Origin: Rhodospirillales bacterium
Lineage (GTDB): Bacteria; Pseudomonadota; Alphaproteobacteria; Micavibrionales; Micavibrionaceae
Assembly: GCA_020638285.1 (NCBI GenBank)
Contig: JACKIV010000002.1
Span: 310,001 to 374,000 of the forward strand
Length of the DNA stretch: 64,000 nt
Reading direction: 5' to 3'
Shown here: one piece after another, positions 8,982-22,654 of the stretch
Layout of the letters: each line of letters opens with the position of its first letter
Numbering within the stretch: the first letter of the stretch is position 1
Translations under genes and position numbers: made by a program
Notes under the pieces: generated by a model
Database searches by the model: none
Told to the model about the DNA's origin: nothing
Seen by the model: the letters and a program-made list of their open reading frames with translations, nothing else

Positions 8982-10396
8982 TTCTTTGGTCCTCTACAGA
9001 TGCGGAAAAGGCCACCGGCGGGCGGGCAACGTGTGAGTGGGCGGCGCGCGGGGTGTCGATCGACACGCGCACGCTTGAGCCCGGCGATCTGTTCATCGCC
9101 TTGACGGGGAACGCGCAGGACGGGCATGCCTATGTGCGGCAGGCTCTGGACAAGGGCGCGGCGGCGGCGATTGTCTCGCATCTGCCCGAAGGGGTGGACG
9201 AAAACGCGCCGCTTTTGGTCGTGCCGGATACGTTTGCGGCGCTGCGGGCTTTGGGTGGTGCGGCCCGGGCGCGCACGGGGGCCAAAATCATCGGCGTGAC
9301 GGGGTCTGTGGGCAAGACGGGCACCAAGGAAATGCTGGCCGCAGCGTTCGGTGCGCTGGGCCGGGTCCATGCCAGCGGGAAAAGCTTTAACAATCACTGG
9401 GGCGTGCCGTTTTCTCTGGCCGGGATGGAAGCCGGGGCCGATACCGGAATCTTTGAGATGGGCATGAATCATGCCGGAGAAATTGCTGATCTGACGGCTC
9501 AGGTCCGGCCTGATCTGGCCATCATAACCACCATCGCGCCGGTGCATCTGGAGCATTTTTCCTCGATTGACGAAATCGCACAGGCCAAGGCCGAAATCTT
9601 TGATTCAATGGGACCGGAGGGAATCGCCGTTCTCAATGCCGATGACGGGTTTTTCCATGCACTGGCGGATCGGGCGCAGGCGAGGGGTTTAAAGCGGATT
9701 TATGGATTTGGAGAGTCTGAAGGGGCGGACGCCCGGATGATCGAGTGTCTGGAGGCTGCCAACGGTACGCGCGTCAAGGCTCGTATTTTTGAAAAAGATC
9801 TTGTTTTTACGCTCAAAACTCCGGGTCGGCATATTGCCATGAATGCGCTGGCCGTTTTGCTGGCCGTGGCGGCACTGGGCGGGGATGTGGTCCGGGCGGC
9901 GCGGGCGCTGGAAGACATAGAGCCTCTTCCCGGACGCGGGCGGCGCGAGACGATTGATCTGGGCGATCCGAAAAACCCGGTCATTTTGATTGATGAAAGC
10001 TATAATGCATCTCCGGCGGCCATGCGCGCGGCGTTCAAGGTTCTGGCTCTGGTCGATCCCGGACGCGGCGGGCGGCGGATTGCCGTTCTGGGCGATATGT
10101 ACGAGCTTGGGCCCGATGCGGCGCGTTTGCATGCGGAGCTGGCTCTGCCGCTCAAGGCCGCGAATGTCGATCTGGTCTATACCTGCGGACCCTTGATGAA
10201 AAACCTGCATGATTCCCTGCCGCCTGAACTGCGCGCCGGACATCGCGACGATCACGTGGAAATGGGCCGGATCGTGCCGGAGGTTCTTGTCCCCGGCGAT
10301 GTGGTCATGGTCAAGGGATCGCGCGGCGGCGGCGAAAAACCCCGGATGCAGGTGGTCGTTGAGGCTCTGCGCGCCACGTCCAGGCGGGAACGGTAA
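8978..10396 (+). CDS. murF: UDP-MurNAc-pentapeptide synthetase MurF
   Basis: MurF ligates D-Ala-D-Ala onto UDP-MurNAc-tripeptide, the last cytoplasmic step of the stem peptide. The P-loop GVTGSVGKTGTKEML is near residues 106-120, and the Mur ligase central and C-terminal domains follow (VILIDESYNASPAAMRAA, IAVLGDMYELG). The length of 472 residues is typical. It is the last dcw gene here: the next gene, six bases away, is on the opposite strand and unrelated, so the usual mraY-murD-ftsW continuation is missing. Confidence 0.94.
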   Translation: MILWSSTDAEKATGGRATCEWAARGVSIDTRTLEPGDLFIALTGNAQDGHAYVRQALDKGAAAAIVSHLPEGVDENAPLLVVPDTFAALRALGGAARARTGAKIIGVTGSVGKTGTKEMLAAAFGALGRVHASGKSFNNHWGVPFSLAGMEAGADTGIFEMGMNHAGEIADLTAQVRPDLAIITTIAPVHLEHFSSIDEIAQAKAEIFDSMGPEGIAVLNADDGFFHALADRAQARGLKRIYGFGESEGADARMIECLEAANGTRVKARIFEKDLVFTLKTPGRHIAMNALAVLLAVAALGGDVVRAARALEDIEPLPGRGRRETIDLGDPKNPVILIDESYNASPAAMRAAFKVLALVDPGRGGRRIAVLGDMYELGPDAARLHAELALPLKAANVDLVYTCGPLMKNLHDSLPPELRAGHRDDHVEMGRIVPEVLVPGDVVMVKGSRGGGEKPRMQVVVEALRATSRRER

Positions 10397-10402
10397 AACA
10401 AG

Positions 10403-11662
10403 TCAGGCTGCAAGACGACCTGTCAGGCCGGAATATTCTTCCAGATGCGCCAGCGGTCCAAGTGCCGCAAGCGTCGGCGTTCCGGAAAAAATGCGCTGCG
10501 CCATGGCAATCACATTTTCCCGGGTTACGGAGTCAATTTTCTCGAGAATCTCGGGGATTTCTATCTTTGCACCAAAGGTCAGCAAATGACGGGCCTGCTG
10601 GTCTGCGCGGCCCAGCATGGATTCCCGGCCCATCAACAGACCCGCCCGCATTTGTGCCTTGGCGCGGGCCAGTTCCCGGGCGCCAACATCAGCAGTGACG
10701 GCGCGCAGACAGTCGCACAGGATGGGCGTCAAAGTCGGCAGGTCTTCCGGCCCCGTTCCGGCATAGATCGCAAATTGCCCGTCATCGACAAAGGATTGAT
10801 GAAAGCTGTAAATCGAATAGACGAGGCCGCGTTTCTCCCGAATCTCCTGAAACAGGCGCGAGGACATTCCCCCGCCCAGCAGGGTTGACAAGGCATTTGC
10901 GACATAATAATCCGGATCTGTCCGCGCCAGTCCCCGGAATCCCAGAACGAAATGCGCCTGTTCCAGATCGCGTTCCTCGCGTCGTTCGCCGCCGGTATAG
11001 GATGCCGGGGAAAGATCAGAGGGGCGGTCGTGTGACAGGGAGTCAAAGCGCTCCCTGACCATCCGGAGCATCTCTTCATGTGCGATATTGCCCGCCGCCG
11101 AGATGACCAGACGTCCCGGTGTGTAGTATTTCCCGATATAATCAACGAGCGCGGCGCGTGGCATCCGGGCGATGGCGTCTGCCCGGCCCAGAACCGGCGC
11201 ACCCAAGGTCTGGCCCCGATAGGCCGTTTCCTGATACAGGTCAAAGACAAGATCGTCTGGCGTGTCGTGCGCCGTCCCGATTTCCTGAATGATGACATGA
11301 CGTTCGCGGGCGACTTCTTCCTCGGCGAGAATGGAGTTCTGCAAAATATCAGACAGGAGATCAAGAGCCAAAGACACATCTTCTTTGAGAGTTTGAATGT
11401 GATAGGCCGTCGTTTCGCGGCCCGTATAGGCGTTCATGTGCGCGCCCACGGCTTCGGCCTGCTCGGCAATGTCGCGCGCCGTGCGGGTCGTCGTGCCCTT
11501 GAACATCATGTGTTCGACCATGTGTGCCACGCCGTTAAAATCCGGATCTTCGTTGCGCGTGCCAACTCCGGCCCATACGCCGACCGCCACGGAGTCAACC
11601 GTCGGAACCGTATCCGTGATAACGCGCAGGCCGTTGGACAGGGTGGTCAGGTGAATGGTCAT
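10403..11662 (-). CDS. M16 family zinc peptidase (processing peptidase-like)
   Basis: A pitrilysin-type peptidase related to the mitochondrial processing peptidase beta subunit. The inverted zinc motif HMVEH is near residues 47-51, and the downstream glutamate ligand probably lies in the EEEVARERHVIIQEI helix. The C-terminal half is the usual inactive M16 repeat. I placed the start at the internal Met that begins MTIHLTTLSNGLRV, as in homologues, with aagagg about ten bases upstream; the frame extends 22 codons further. The role of bacterial members is not well defined. It converges on murF with a six-base gap and is divergent from rpiB. Confidence 0.88.
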   Translation of the reverse strand: MTIHLTTLSNGLRVITDTVPTVDSVAVGVWAGVGTRNEDPDFNGVAHMVEHMMFKGTTTRTARDIAEQAEAVGAHMNAYTGRETTAYHIQTLKEDVSLALDLLSDILQNSILAEEEVARERHVIIQEIGTAHDTPDDLVFDLYQETAYRGQTLGAPVLGRADAIARMPRAALVDYIGKYYTPGRLVISAAGNIAHEEMLRMVRERFDSLSHDRPSDLSPASYTGGERREERDLEQAHFVLGFRGLARTDPDYYVANALSTLLGGGMSSRLFQEIREKRGLVYSIYSFHQSFVDDGQFAIYAGTGPEDLPTLTPILCDCLRAVTADVGARELARAKAQMRAGLLMGRESMLGRADQQARHLLTFGAKIEIPEILEKIDSVTRENVIAMAQRIFSGTPTLAALGPLAHLEEYSGLTGRLAA

Positions 11663-11775
11663 AAAATGGAAACCTCTTGTGTTGTGTGCAGCCGGGCCGA
11701 TAGTCGTGAATTCCGGTCCGTTCTTCAAGTGTTTTTATTGTGCGATTTATTGCGGGATTTTAGGAGGTCTGCCCC

Positions 11776-11805
11776 TTGATTCCGGGTGGCAAAAGGCCCT
11801 ATATA
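11776..11805 (+). promoter_or_regulatory. Candidate promoter for rpiB-glyA-nrdR
   Basis: ttgatt at 11776-11781 and tatata at 11800-11805 are spaced by 18 bases, 41 bases ahead of the rpiB ATG and in the gap between divergent genes. This resembles a sigma70-type promoter; it is a pattern match only. Confidence 0.45.
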
Positions 11806-11846
11806 GAAAAACTGTTTCGATACCACGGGCTTGGAATGGGTTTTAT

Positions 11847-12308
11847 ATGCCGGAGCGGACCGAACGCCTTGCCGAACATCCCGTTGCCATCGCGAGCGAT
11901 CATGCTGGGTACGGGCTTAAATCGGATCTGATCCGCCTGTTTTCAGGGCGGGTCGCGTGGCTGGATCTGGGGACCCATTCGGATGAGTCCGTCGATTATC
12001 CGGATTATGGGTATGCCGTGGGCCGGGCGATTGTCGAGGGCCGGGCCAGTCGGGGCGTTGTGATTTGTGGCTCCGGCGTCGGGATTTCCATCGCCGCGAA
12101 TCGGTTTCCGGGTGTGCGTGCGGCTTTGTGCGTCGATTCGACTACGGCCAGACTGGCACGCCTGCATAACGATGCGAATGTTCTGGCTCTGGGCGCGCGG
12201 ATTGTTGGAATCGCTGTGGCGACTGATTGTCTTGAGGTGTTTCTGGCCACGGAGTTTGAAGGCGGACGACATAAGAGGCGGGTTGAAAAGCTCCGCGTAA
12301 CATCCTGA
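11847..12308 (+). CDS. rpiB: Ribose-5-phosphate isomerase B
   Basis: Interconverts ribose 5-phosphate and ribulose 5-phosphate in the pentose phosphate pathway. The RpiB/LacAB signature is clear: VAIASDHAGYGLKSDL at the N-terminus, the loop VICGSGVGISIAANR containing the catalytic cysteine, and HNDANVLALGARIVG. The ATG at 11847 gives 153 residues, the normal size; the open frame runs further upstream without family similarity. It is followed after 18 bases by glyA, a neighbour often seen in alphaproteobacteria. Confidence 0.93.
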   Translation: MPERTERLAEHPVAIASDHAGYGLKSDLIRLFSGRVAWLDLGTHSDESVDYPDYGYAVGRAIVEGRASRGVVICGSGVGISIAANRFPGVRAALCVDSTTARLARLHNDANVLALGARIVGIAVATDCLEVFLATEFEGGRHKRRVEKLRVTS

Positions 12309-12326
12309 ATGGAAAGGACAAAAACA

Positions 12327-13643
12327 ATGACCCAGACGGCCACGAAAAGTGCGGAGCAGATCATGAGCGGATTTTTTACCGAGAGCCTTGAATCCCGCGA
12401 CCCGGATATTTTTCGTGCCGTGTGCGAGGAACTGGATCGCCAGCAGACCCAGATTGAGCTGATTGCCAGCGAAAACATTGTCTCTCGTGCGGTTCTGGAG
12501 GCGCAAGGTTCTGTTCTGACAAACAAATATGCCGAAGGATACCCCGGAAAGCGCTATTACGGCGGGTGCGAGTTCGTAGATGTGGTCGAGGATCTGGCGC
12601 GCGAACGGGCCAAAGAATTGTTCGGATGCAGCTATGTCAATGTCCAGCCGAACTCCGGTTCTCAGGCTAATCAAGGGGTTATGATGGCTCTGGCTCAACC
12701 GGGCGATACGATTCTGGGGATGTCCTTGGCCTCGGGTGGCCACCTGACTCACGGCGCGGCGCCGAATCAGTCCGGGAAGTGGTTTAACGCAATTCAATAT
12801 GGTGTGCGGCGCGAAGACGCCCTGATCGACTATGAAGAGGTCGAACGCCTCGCCCGCGAACACAAGCCCAAAGTGATTATCGCGGGCGCATCGGCCTATC
12901 CGCGTGTGATCGACTGGGCGCGGTTCCGGAAAATAGCCGATTCGGTCGGTGCGTTTTTGTTCGTTGATATGGCGCATTATGCGGGCCTCGTGGCTGCAGG
13001 CGTATATCCCAGTCCGATTCCGCATGCCCACGTGACGACGACCACGACGCACAAGACTCTACGCGGGCCGCGCGGGGGAATGATTCTGTCCAATGACGAG
13101 GAATTGGGCAAGAAGATCAATTCCTGCATTTTCCCAGGGATGCAGGGCGGGCCGCTGATGCATGTCATTGCCGGAAAGGCCGTGTGCTTTGCCGAGGCGC
13201 TGCGCCCTGAATTCAAGGTTTACGCAAAGGCCGTGGCGGAGAATGCGAAAATTCTGGCTTCGACCCTGATCGCGGGCGGGCTGGACATTGTTTCGGGCGG
13301 AACGGACAGTCATATTGTTCTCGTCGATCTGCGCCCCAAGAAACTCACCGGGAACGTAACTGAAAAGGCGCTTGAGCGCGCAGGAATGACGTGCAACAAG
13401 AACGCCGTCCCCTATGACCCTGAAAAACCAACGATTACGAGCGGCGTTCGTCTGGGAACCCCCGCCGCCACCACGCGCGGGTTTGGCGCGGCGGAATGGA
13501 AACAGGTCGGCGAAATGGCGATCGAGGTTCTCGACGGTCTGGCCGCAAACGGAGCGGAGAAAAACACCGCCGTCGAAACTGCCGTACGAAAGAAAGTGCT
13601 TGACTTATGCAAAAAGTTTCCGATTTATGCTGATTGCTGTTGA
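12327..13643 (+). CDS. glyA: Serine hydroxymethyltransferase
   Basis: A PLP enzyme that converts serine and tetrahydrofolate to glycine and methylene-THF, feeding one-carbon metabolism. The PLP-binding lysine is in [14 protein letters not shown] (about K243), and the family stretches [15 protein letters not shown] and [16 protein letters not shown] are intact. I prefer the ATG at 12327 because ggaaagga lies nine bases before it; an in-frame ATG at 12309 would add six residues. It sits in a run rpiB-glyA-unknown-nrdR with short gaps, likely one transcript. Confidence 0.95.
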   Translation: MTQTATKSAEQIMSGFFTESLESRDPDIFRAVCEELDRQQTQIELIASENIVSRAVLEAQGSVLTNKYAEGYPGKRYYGGCEFVDVVEDLARERAKELFGCSYVNVQPNSGSQANQGVMMALAQPGDTILGMSLASGGHLTHGAAPNQSGKWFNAIQYGVRREDALIDYEEVERLAREHKPKVIIAGASAYPRVIDWARFRKIADSVGAFLFVDMAHYAGLVAAGVYPSPIPHAHVTTTTTHKTLRGPRGGMILSNDEELGKKINSCIFPGMQGGPLMHVIAGKAVCFAEALRPEFKVYAKAVAENAKILASTLIAGGLDIVSGGTDSHIVLVDLRPKKLTGNVTEKALERAGMTCNKNAVPYDPEKPTITSGVRLGTPAATTRGFGAAEWKQVGEMAIEVLDGLAANGAEKNTAVETAVRKKVLDLCKKFPIYADCC

Positions 13644-13667
13644 TACCTTTATTGTGGAGAGAGTTAG

Positions 13668-14174
13668 ATGGGGCACGAGACAGTTTATTCGTCGGGATTG
13701 ACTGAAGCTGAGATAAGGCAATGGGAAAGAAATTTCAGGGCTTATTTCGGACTGCCCAGGGAGTCTCCTGAAGAACTGGAACGTTCATGGCAAGAGGGCC
13801 CCGGCAAGAATCCTCCCCTTCCTCCGCTCAGGCAGCGTTTCGGGATCTCTGGTGATGATAATCGCGTCTACCTTTTCTTGTCATCCAGGCCGGAAAACTC
13901 TTTTTTTTCCGGTGAGGGGAACCTGCGTTCTCATTTCTCTCGAGCGGTTGCACTCTGTCCGGAAATGACCGGGCGTGATGTTGTTAGGGCACTTCTGGGG
14001 AAAAAATCGCCTGATCTGAAAGCGTTCGCCTTCGTTTGTGTGGGAGGGAACGCTGAAGAAACGTTTTCCGCAGGAGGATATTCTGTTAACCTTCCTGTAT
14101 ACTTGGAAGATGCTATGGGAATTAAGCTGGATCAAAAAATTTCCGAGACGGGTCTTCGTTTTGCCCTTTCGTAG
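13668..14174 (+). CDS. Hypothetical protein between glyA and nrdR
   Basis: A 168-residue protein I do not recognise. It has no signal peptide or membrane helix. It begins [20 protein letters not shown], has a helical N-terminus, a proline-rich stretch near residue 50 ([13 protein letters not shown]) and mixed alpha/beta content after it. A gagagag ribosome site precedes the ATG, and gaps of 24 bases to glyA and 11 to nrdR suggest co-transcription. Its base composition looks more AT-rich than its neighbours, so it may be a lineage-specific insertion into an otherwise common glyA-nrdR arrangement. Confidence 0.65.
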   Translation: MGHETVYSSGLTEAEIRQWERNFRAYFGLPRESPEELERSWQEGPGKNPPLPPLRQRFGISGDDNRVYLFLSSRPENSFFSGEGNLRSHFSRAVALCPEMTGRDVVRALLGKKSPDLKAFAFVCVGGNAEETFSAGGYSVNLPVYLEDAMGIKLDQKISETGLRFALS

Positions 14175-14185
14175 ATAGGATATGC

Positions 14186-14671
14186 ATGCGCTGTCCCTTT
14201 TGTTCGCACGACGATTCTCAGGTCAAGGACTCCCGGCCCACGGATGACAATGCCGCGATCCGGCGGCGGCGGGTGTGTCCGGCGTGCGGCGGGCGCTTTA
14301 CGACGTTCGAGCGCGTGCAGCTGCGCGACATGACGGTCGTCAAGGCCGGGGGGCGGCGGCAGGTTTTTGATCGCGACAAGATTTTACGCTCCATGCAGGT
14401 CGCCTTGCGCAAACGCCCTGTGCCGATTGAGGATATTGAGCGCGCGGCCAGCGGGATCGTGCGTCAGCTTGAGGCCGGGGGCGAGGCGGATATTCCTTCT
14501 GTCCTCATTGGCGAAAGGGTTATGAAGGCGCTCGCCCAGATTGATCTGGTCGGGTATATCCGTTACGCATCGGTCTATAAGGACTTCAGAAAACCGGGAG
14601 ATTTCAATGAGTTTCTGGACGAGGTCAAGAGCCTTGATCCTGCGGCGTCCTCGGCTGAAAATACAGGGTAG
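14186..14671 (+). CDS. nrdR: Transcriptional repressor NrdR
   Basis: NrdR represses ribonucleotide reductase genes by sensing ATP and dATP. The N-terminal zinc ribbon has C3, C6, C31 and C34, and the ATP-cone domain follows from about residue 49 ([20 protein letters not shown]), ending with [17 protein letters not shown]. At 161 residues it is full length. NrdR boxes should lie upstream of nrd genes elsewhere in the genome; none of those genes is in this window. It probably shares the glyA transcript. Confidence 0.95.
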   Translation: MRCPFCSHDDSQVKDSRPTDDNAAIRRRRVCPACGGRFTTFERVQLRDMTVVKAGGRRQVFDRDKILRSMQVALRKRPVPIEDIERAASGIVRQLEAGGEADIPSVLIGERVMKALAQIDLVGYIRYASVYKDFRKPGDFNEFLDEVKSLDPAASSAENTG

Positions 14672-14680
14672 ATGGTTCCT

Positions 14681-15532
14681 TTATCTTGACGCTGTGTCTG
14701 TGGCGTAGGGCAGTTTCGACGGGTTGGAGTCGATTTCCGCCACGGTTTTGCGCCATGCCGCCAAGCGCTCGATTCCCATGGGGTGCGTGTCCGTCAGTCC
14801 GGCTCTGGTTTCTCCTTCGTTTCCCGGAAGATCAGCAAGTACCACCATGATGCGCTCGGCTTTGCGCAGATCGTACCCGGCGCGGGCCAGAAGATATGCA
14901 CCAAGCAAATCTGCTTCGCGCTCTTCTTCCTTGGAATAGCTGAGCGATCCGATTTCGGCTCCGATAGCCATCATGTTGTCTATGGTTTCAGCGCTCTGTT
15001 GCTGCTGGTAAGAATCATAATAGGGGTTGTTGGCGTTTGCTGCTCCGATGAGAACAGCGGTCAGAATGCCGGCAGCGGCGGCACCGATGTTTGCATTTTC
15101 GGTTTTCTCTTCGTTATGGCGGGCCAGATGATGCCCCATTTCGTGGGCAATCAGGGCGGCGACTTCATCTTCGCTTTCCAGATATTGCAGCAATCCCCGG
15201 TAAACCGTGATCTTGTATCCATCGCTGGCAAAAGCGTTCAGGTCGTCCCTGGCGCTGTAAACAGTCTGAAAGAAACATTTTTCATATCCTGTTTTCTTGC
15301 ACAAAGGCTGAGCGTTCTCCAAAAGCCGATTTGTAATTCTGGAAACATCCTTGCGGTAGGTTGCATCGCTTCTGTCGTAGGTTTTCAAAGGAGTATGGGA
15401 ATTGGCAATCTCTTCCTGCGTTTGCTTCAATTCGGCGTCCGTCACATTGGGCAGTCGATGAGCCGACCCCGCGCAGGCGCAAAGCAGAAAAACAGGCAAA
15501 AGAACCACAGTCCGCAAACGCCACGAAGACAT
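14681..15532 (-). CDS. M48 family zinc metallopeptidase, lipoprotein
   Basis: A BepA/LoiP-like periplasmic peptidase. From the Met at 15532 the protein starts with a signal sequence (WRLRTVVLLPVFLLCACAGS) whose Cys near residue 20 is the likely lipidation site. The zinc motif HEMGHH is near residues 130-135, and a downstream EEREADLLGAYL supplies the third ligand. The family degrades or assists folding of outer membrane proteins. It is convergent with nrdR. The frame extends 13 codons upstream of the chosen start. Confidence 0.85.
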   Translation of the reverse strand: MSSWRLRTVVLLPVFLLCACAGSAHRLPNVTDAELKQTQEEIANSHTPLKTYDRSDATYRKDVSRITNRLLENAQPLCKKTGYEKCFFQTVYSARDDLNAFASDGYKITVYRGLLQYLESEDEVAALIAHEMGHHLARHNEEKTENANIGAAAAGILTAVLIGAANANNPYYDSYQQQQSAETIDNMMAIGAEIGSLSYSKEEEREADLLGAYLLARAGYDLRKAERIMVVLADLPGNEGETRAGLTDTHPMGIERLAAWRKTVAEIDSNPSKLPYATDTASR

Positions 15533-15622
15533 ACCCGGGAATTCCCCGATACGAAGAAAAACGACATTCAAGCCATTTTTCTCTTATCGGGATTCGCGGC
15601 GCTTTGCAAGATCTCCGCCGAT

Positions 15623-18319
<2,697 letters not shown>

Positions 18320-18752
18320 GGGTAAAGCATCCTTTTCGACAGGGTAAGAATCTGTAATATCGGCGCTTTTCGGGCGCGCGGGGCGCGGAAACGGGCGGGG
18401 GCTTTAAGTCTTTCGGAAAATGGCGAAAAACCGGAATGGCCCCGCCTTGTTACCAAGGCCCATACTATATCAAGCCAAAAAGGATAAAAAGCGGTTAATT
18501 GATGCCTTCTTCCTGTTACGCCTTTGAACCACGGCGGACACAACGTGCGCAAAGAAAGTCAGAAACCTGTGTCATTCCCGCGCAAGCGGGGACCGGGGTC
18601 TTGTAAAAACTTACCCGGTCCCCGCATTCGCGGGGATGACAGGTGAAGAAAATCTTTGCACCGCAGCGCGTTTATGCGCTTGCGCCGGGCGAGGCGATTT
18701 GCTATCCATGCGCATTCCCGAATGCGGAGGCGTTCTCCCGGCGGGGTTCTGT
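18320..18752. other. Intergenic region upstream of acnA and tRNA-Leu
   Basis: No protein gene is visible. The part nearest acnA contains the small inverted repeat GCCTTG-ttac-CAAGGC (18444-18459) and an AT-rich segment that probably holds the acnA promoter. The rest holds an inverted pair of dispersed palindromic repeats at 18571-18640. I could not define a tRNA promoter with confidence. Confidence 0.5.
18571..18640. repeat. Inverted pair of dispersed palindromic repeats
   Basis: A copy beginning gtcattcccgcgcaagcggg at 18571 faces a reversed copy ending cgcggggatgac at 18640, with about 15 bases between. Together they can form a long hairpin. The sequence belongs to the same family as the copies at 1657, 43773, 47033 and 47346. 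Confidence 0.8.
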
Positions 18753-18838
18753 GCGGTCGTGGCGGAATGGTAGACGCGCAACGTTGAGGTCGTTGTGGGC
18801 GAAAGCCCTTGGAAGTTCAAGTCTTCTCGGCCGCACCA
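18753..18838 (+). tRNA. tRNA-Leu (GAG anticodon)
   Basis: An 86-base class II tRNA. The acceptor arms gcggtcg and cggccgc pair, followed by the discriminator A and an encoded CCA. The anticodon stem caacg/cgttg encloses the loop TTGAGGT, giving anticodon GAG, which reads CTC and CTT leucine codons. A variable arm (tgggcgaaagccctt) and a T arm (agttcaagtct) are present. maeB starts 54 bases downstream. Confidence 0.96.
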
Positions 18839-18891
18839 GTTTCAATAAGAAATTTCTCGGGGTTTTCAGATACAAAAAGGATCAGGCGGTC

Positions 18892-21189
<2,298 letters not shown>

Positions 21190-21237
21190 AAAATCCCCCC
21201 TTGCCAAACGAGGGTCAGGGCTTTAATTCAAAGGGTC

Positions 21238-22587
21238 ATGGATACACACGATTCAGGGGCCGAGACGGTCCCGCCTTCTGCTTTGTCTCCCCGTGAGATC
21301 GTCGCCGAGCTTGATCGCTATATTGTGGGTCAGGCCGCTGCGAAAAAGGCTGTGGCGATTGCCCTGCGCAATCGGTGGCGGCGGATGCAGCTTGATCCGG
21401 CGCTTCAGGAGGAGATCTATCCCAAAAACATCCTGATGATTGGCCCGACGGGGGTTGGGAAAACGGAAATCGCGCGGCGTCTGGCCAGGCTTGCCGATGC
21501 GCCCTTTATCAAGGTCGAGGCGACGAAGTTTACAGAAGTCGGCTATGTCGGGCGGGACGTGGAGTCCATCATCCGCGATCTGGTCGAAGGCGCCATTCAC
21601 ATGACCCGCGAGAAAATGCGCCGCGCGGTGACGGCGCAGGCCGAGATTCGGGCGGAGGAGCGCGTTCTTGATGCGCTTGTGGGTGATGCGGGGCAAGCAA
21701 CACGGGAGTCCTTTCGGGAAAAGCTGCGCAGCGGCGCTTTGGACGAGAGCGAAATCGACATTGATGTTGCTGATACCTCCAGCCCTATGCCGAGTTTCGA
21801 TATTCCCGGTATGCCCGGCGCATCGGTGGGGATGATTAATATTGGCGACATGATCGGCAAGGCGCTGGGTGGTGCGCGGACCCGTCGGCGGCACATGACC
21901 GTTGCCGAGAGTCACGATATTCTGATTGAGGAAGAATGCGATCAGCTTCTTGATGATGATAAAGTCACCGAAGCCGCGCTCGATCTGGTCGAACAAAGCG
22001 GCATTGTTTTTCTGGATGAGATTGACAAAATCACGGCGCGCAATGATGTGCGTGCGGGCGGCGGGGACGTCAGCCGCGAAGGGGTGCAGCGCGATTTGTT
22101 GCCCCTCATTGAAGGCACGACGGTTTCGACAAAGCACGGTCTTGTCCGTACGGATCATATTCTGTTTATCGCCTCCGGAGCCTTTCATAATGCCAAACCT
22201 TCGGACCTTCTGGCGGAACTTCAGGGGCGATTGCCGATCCGGGTGGAGCTTCAACCCCTCACGCAGGAAGATTTTCGCCGCATTCTGACCGAGCCGGAAG
22301 CCAGCCTCATCCGGCAATATACGGCTCTTCTGGGAACGGAAGGGTTGAACTTGATCTTTGAGGACGAGGCCATTCTGGAAATTGCGCGTCTGGCCTATGA
22401 AGTCAACGAACGTGTTGAAAATATCGGCGCGCGGCGACTTCATACGATCATGGAGAAACTGCTGGAGGACATCAGTTTCACCGCGCCCGATCGTCCGGAA
22501 GATTCAATCACGATCACGGCGACTTATGTCCGCGAACGCGTGGCCGCGCTGGCCAACAGCACGGACCTGTCCCGGTTCATCCTCTAA
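21238..22587 (+). CDS. hslU: ATP-dependent protease ATPase subunit HslU
   Basis: The AAA+ unfoldase of the HslUV protease, which feeds substrates to the HslV peptidase. Walker A is at about residues 69-76 (GPTGVGKT), Walker B at about 255-262 (IVFLDEID), and an intermediate I-domain fills roughly residues 110-240. It ends DLSRFIL, close to the conserved C-terminal tail that activates HslV. The length of 449 residues is typical. hslV usually lies directly upstream, but here the neighbour is maeB, and no hslV is found in the window. Confidence 0.94.
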   Translation: MDTHDSGAETVPPSALSPREIVAELDRYIVGQAAAKKAVAIALRNRWRRMQLDPALQEEIYPKNILMIGPTGVGKTEIARRLARLADAPFIKVEATKFTEVGYVGRDVESIIRDLVEGAIHMTREKMRRAVTAQAEIRAEERVLDALVGDAGQATRESFREKLRSGALDESEIDIDVADTSSPMPSFDIPGMPGASVGMINIGDMIGKALGGARTRRRHMTVAESHDILIEEECDQLLDDDKVTEAALDLVEQSGIVFLDEIDKITARNDVRAGGGDVSREGVQRDLLPLIEGTTVSTKHGLVRTDHILFIASGAFHNAKPSDLLAELQGRLPIRVELQPLTQEDFRRILTEPEASLIRQYTALLGTEGLNLIFEDEAILEIARLAYEVNERVENIGARRLHTIMEKLLEDISFTAPDRPEDSITITATYVRERVAALANSTDLSRFIL

Positions 22588-22591
22588 AAGC

Positions 22592-22618
22592 ATCCCCTCC
22601 CGGAAGAGGGGAGGGGAT
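22592..22618. terminator. Hairpin between convergent hslU and RTX genes
   Basis: atcccctccc and ggggaggggat pair around a short ggaaga loop starting four bases after the hslU stop. The strong GC stem in a 67-base convergent gap suggests a two-way terminator, although no T-tract follows. Confidence 0.5.
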
Positions 22619-22654
22619 AGTAGGAAAGCGCGGATTTTTGCCTTGGCGCTTTTC

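Noticed and set aside
18753..18838. tRNA-Leu as an integration site for a mobile element
   Set aside because: No duplicated tRNA end and no integrase gene were found on either side; the downstream gene is a housekeeping enzyme.
18643..18891. N-terminal extension of maeB
   Set aside because: It would translate through the tRNA-Leu gene and a repeat; the ATG at 18892 gives the family N-terminus and has a ribosome site.
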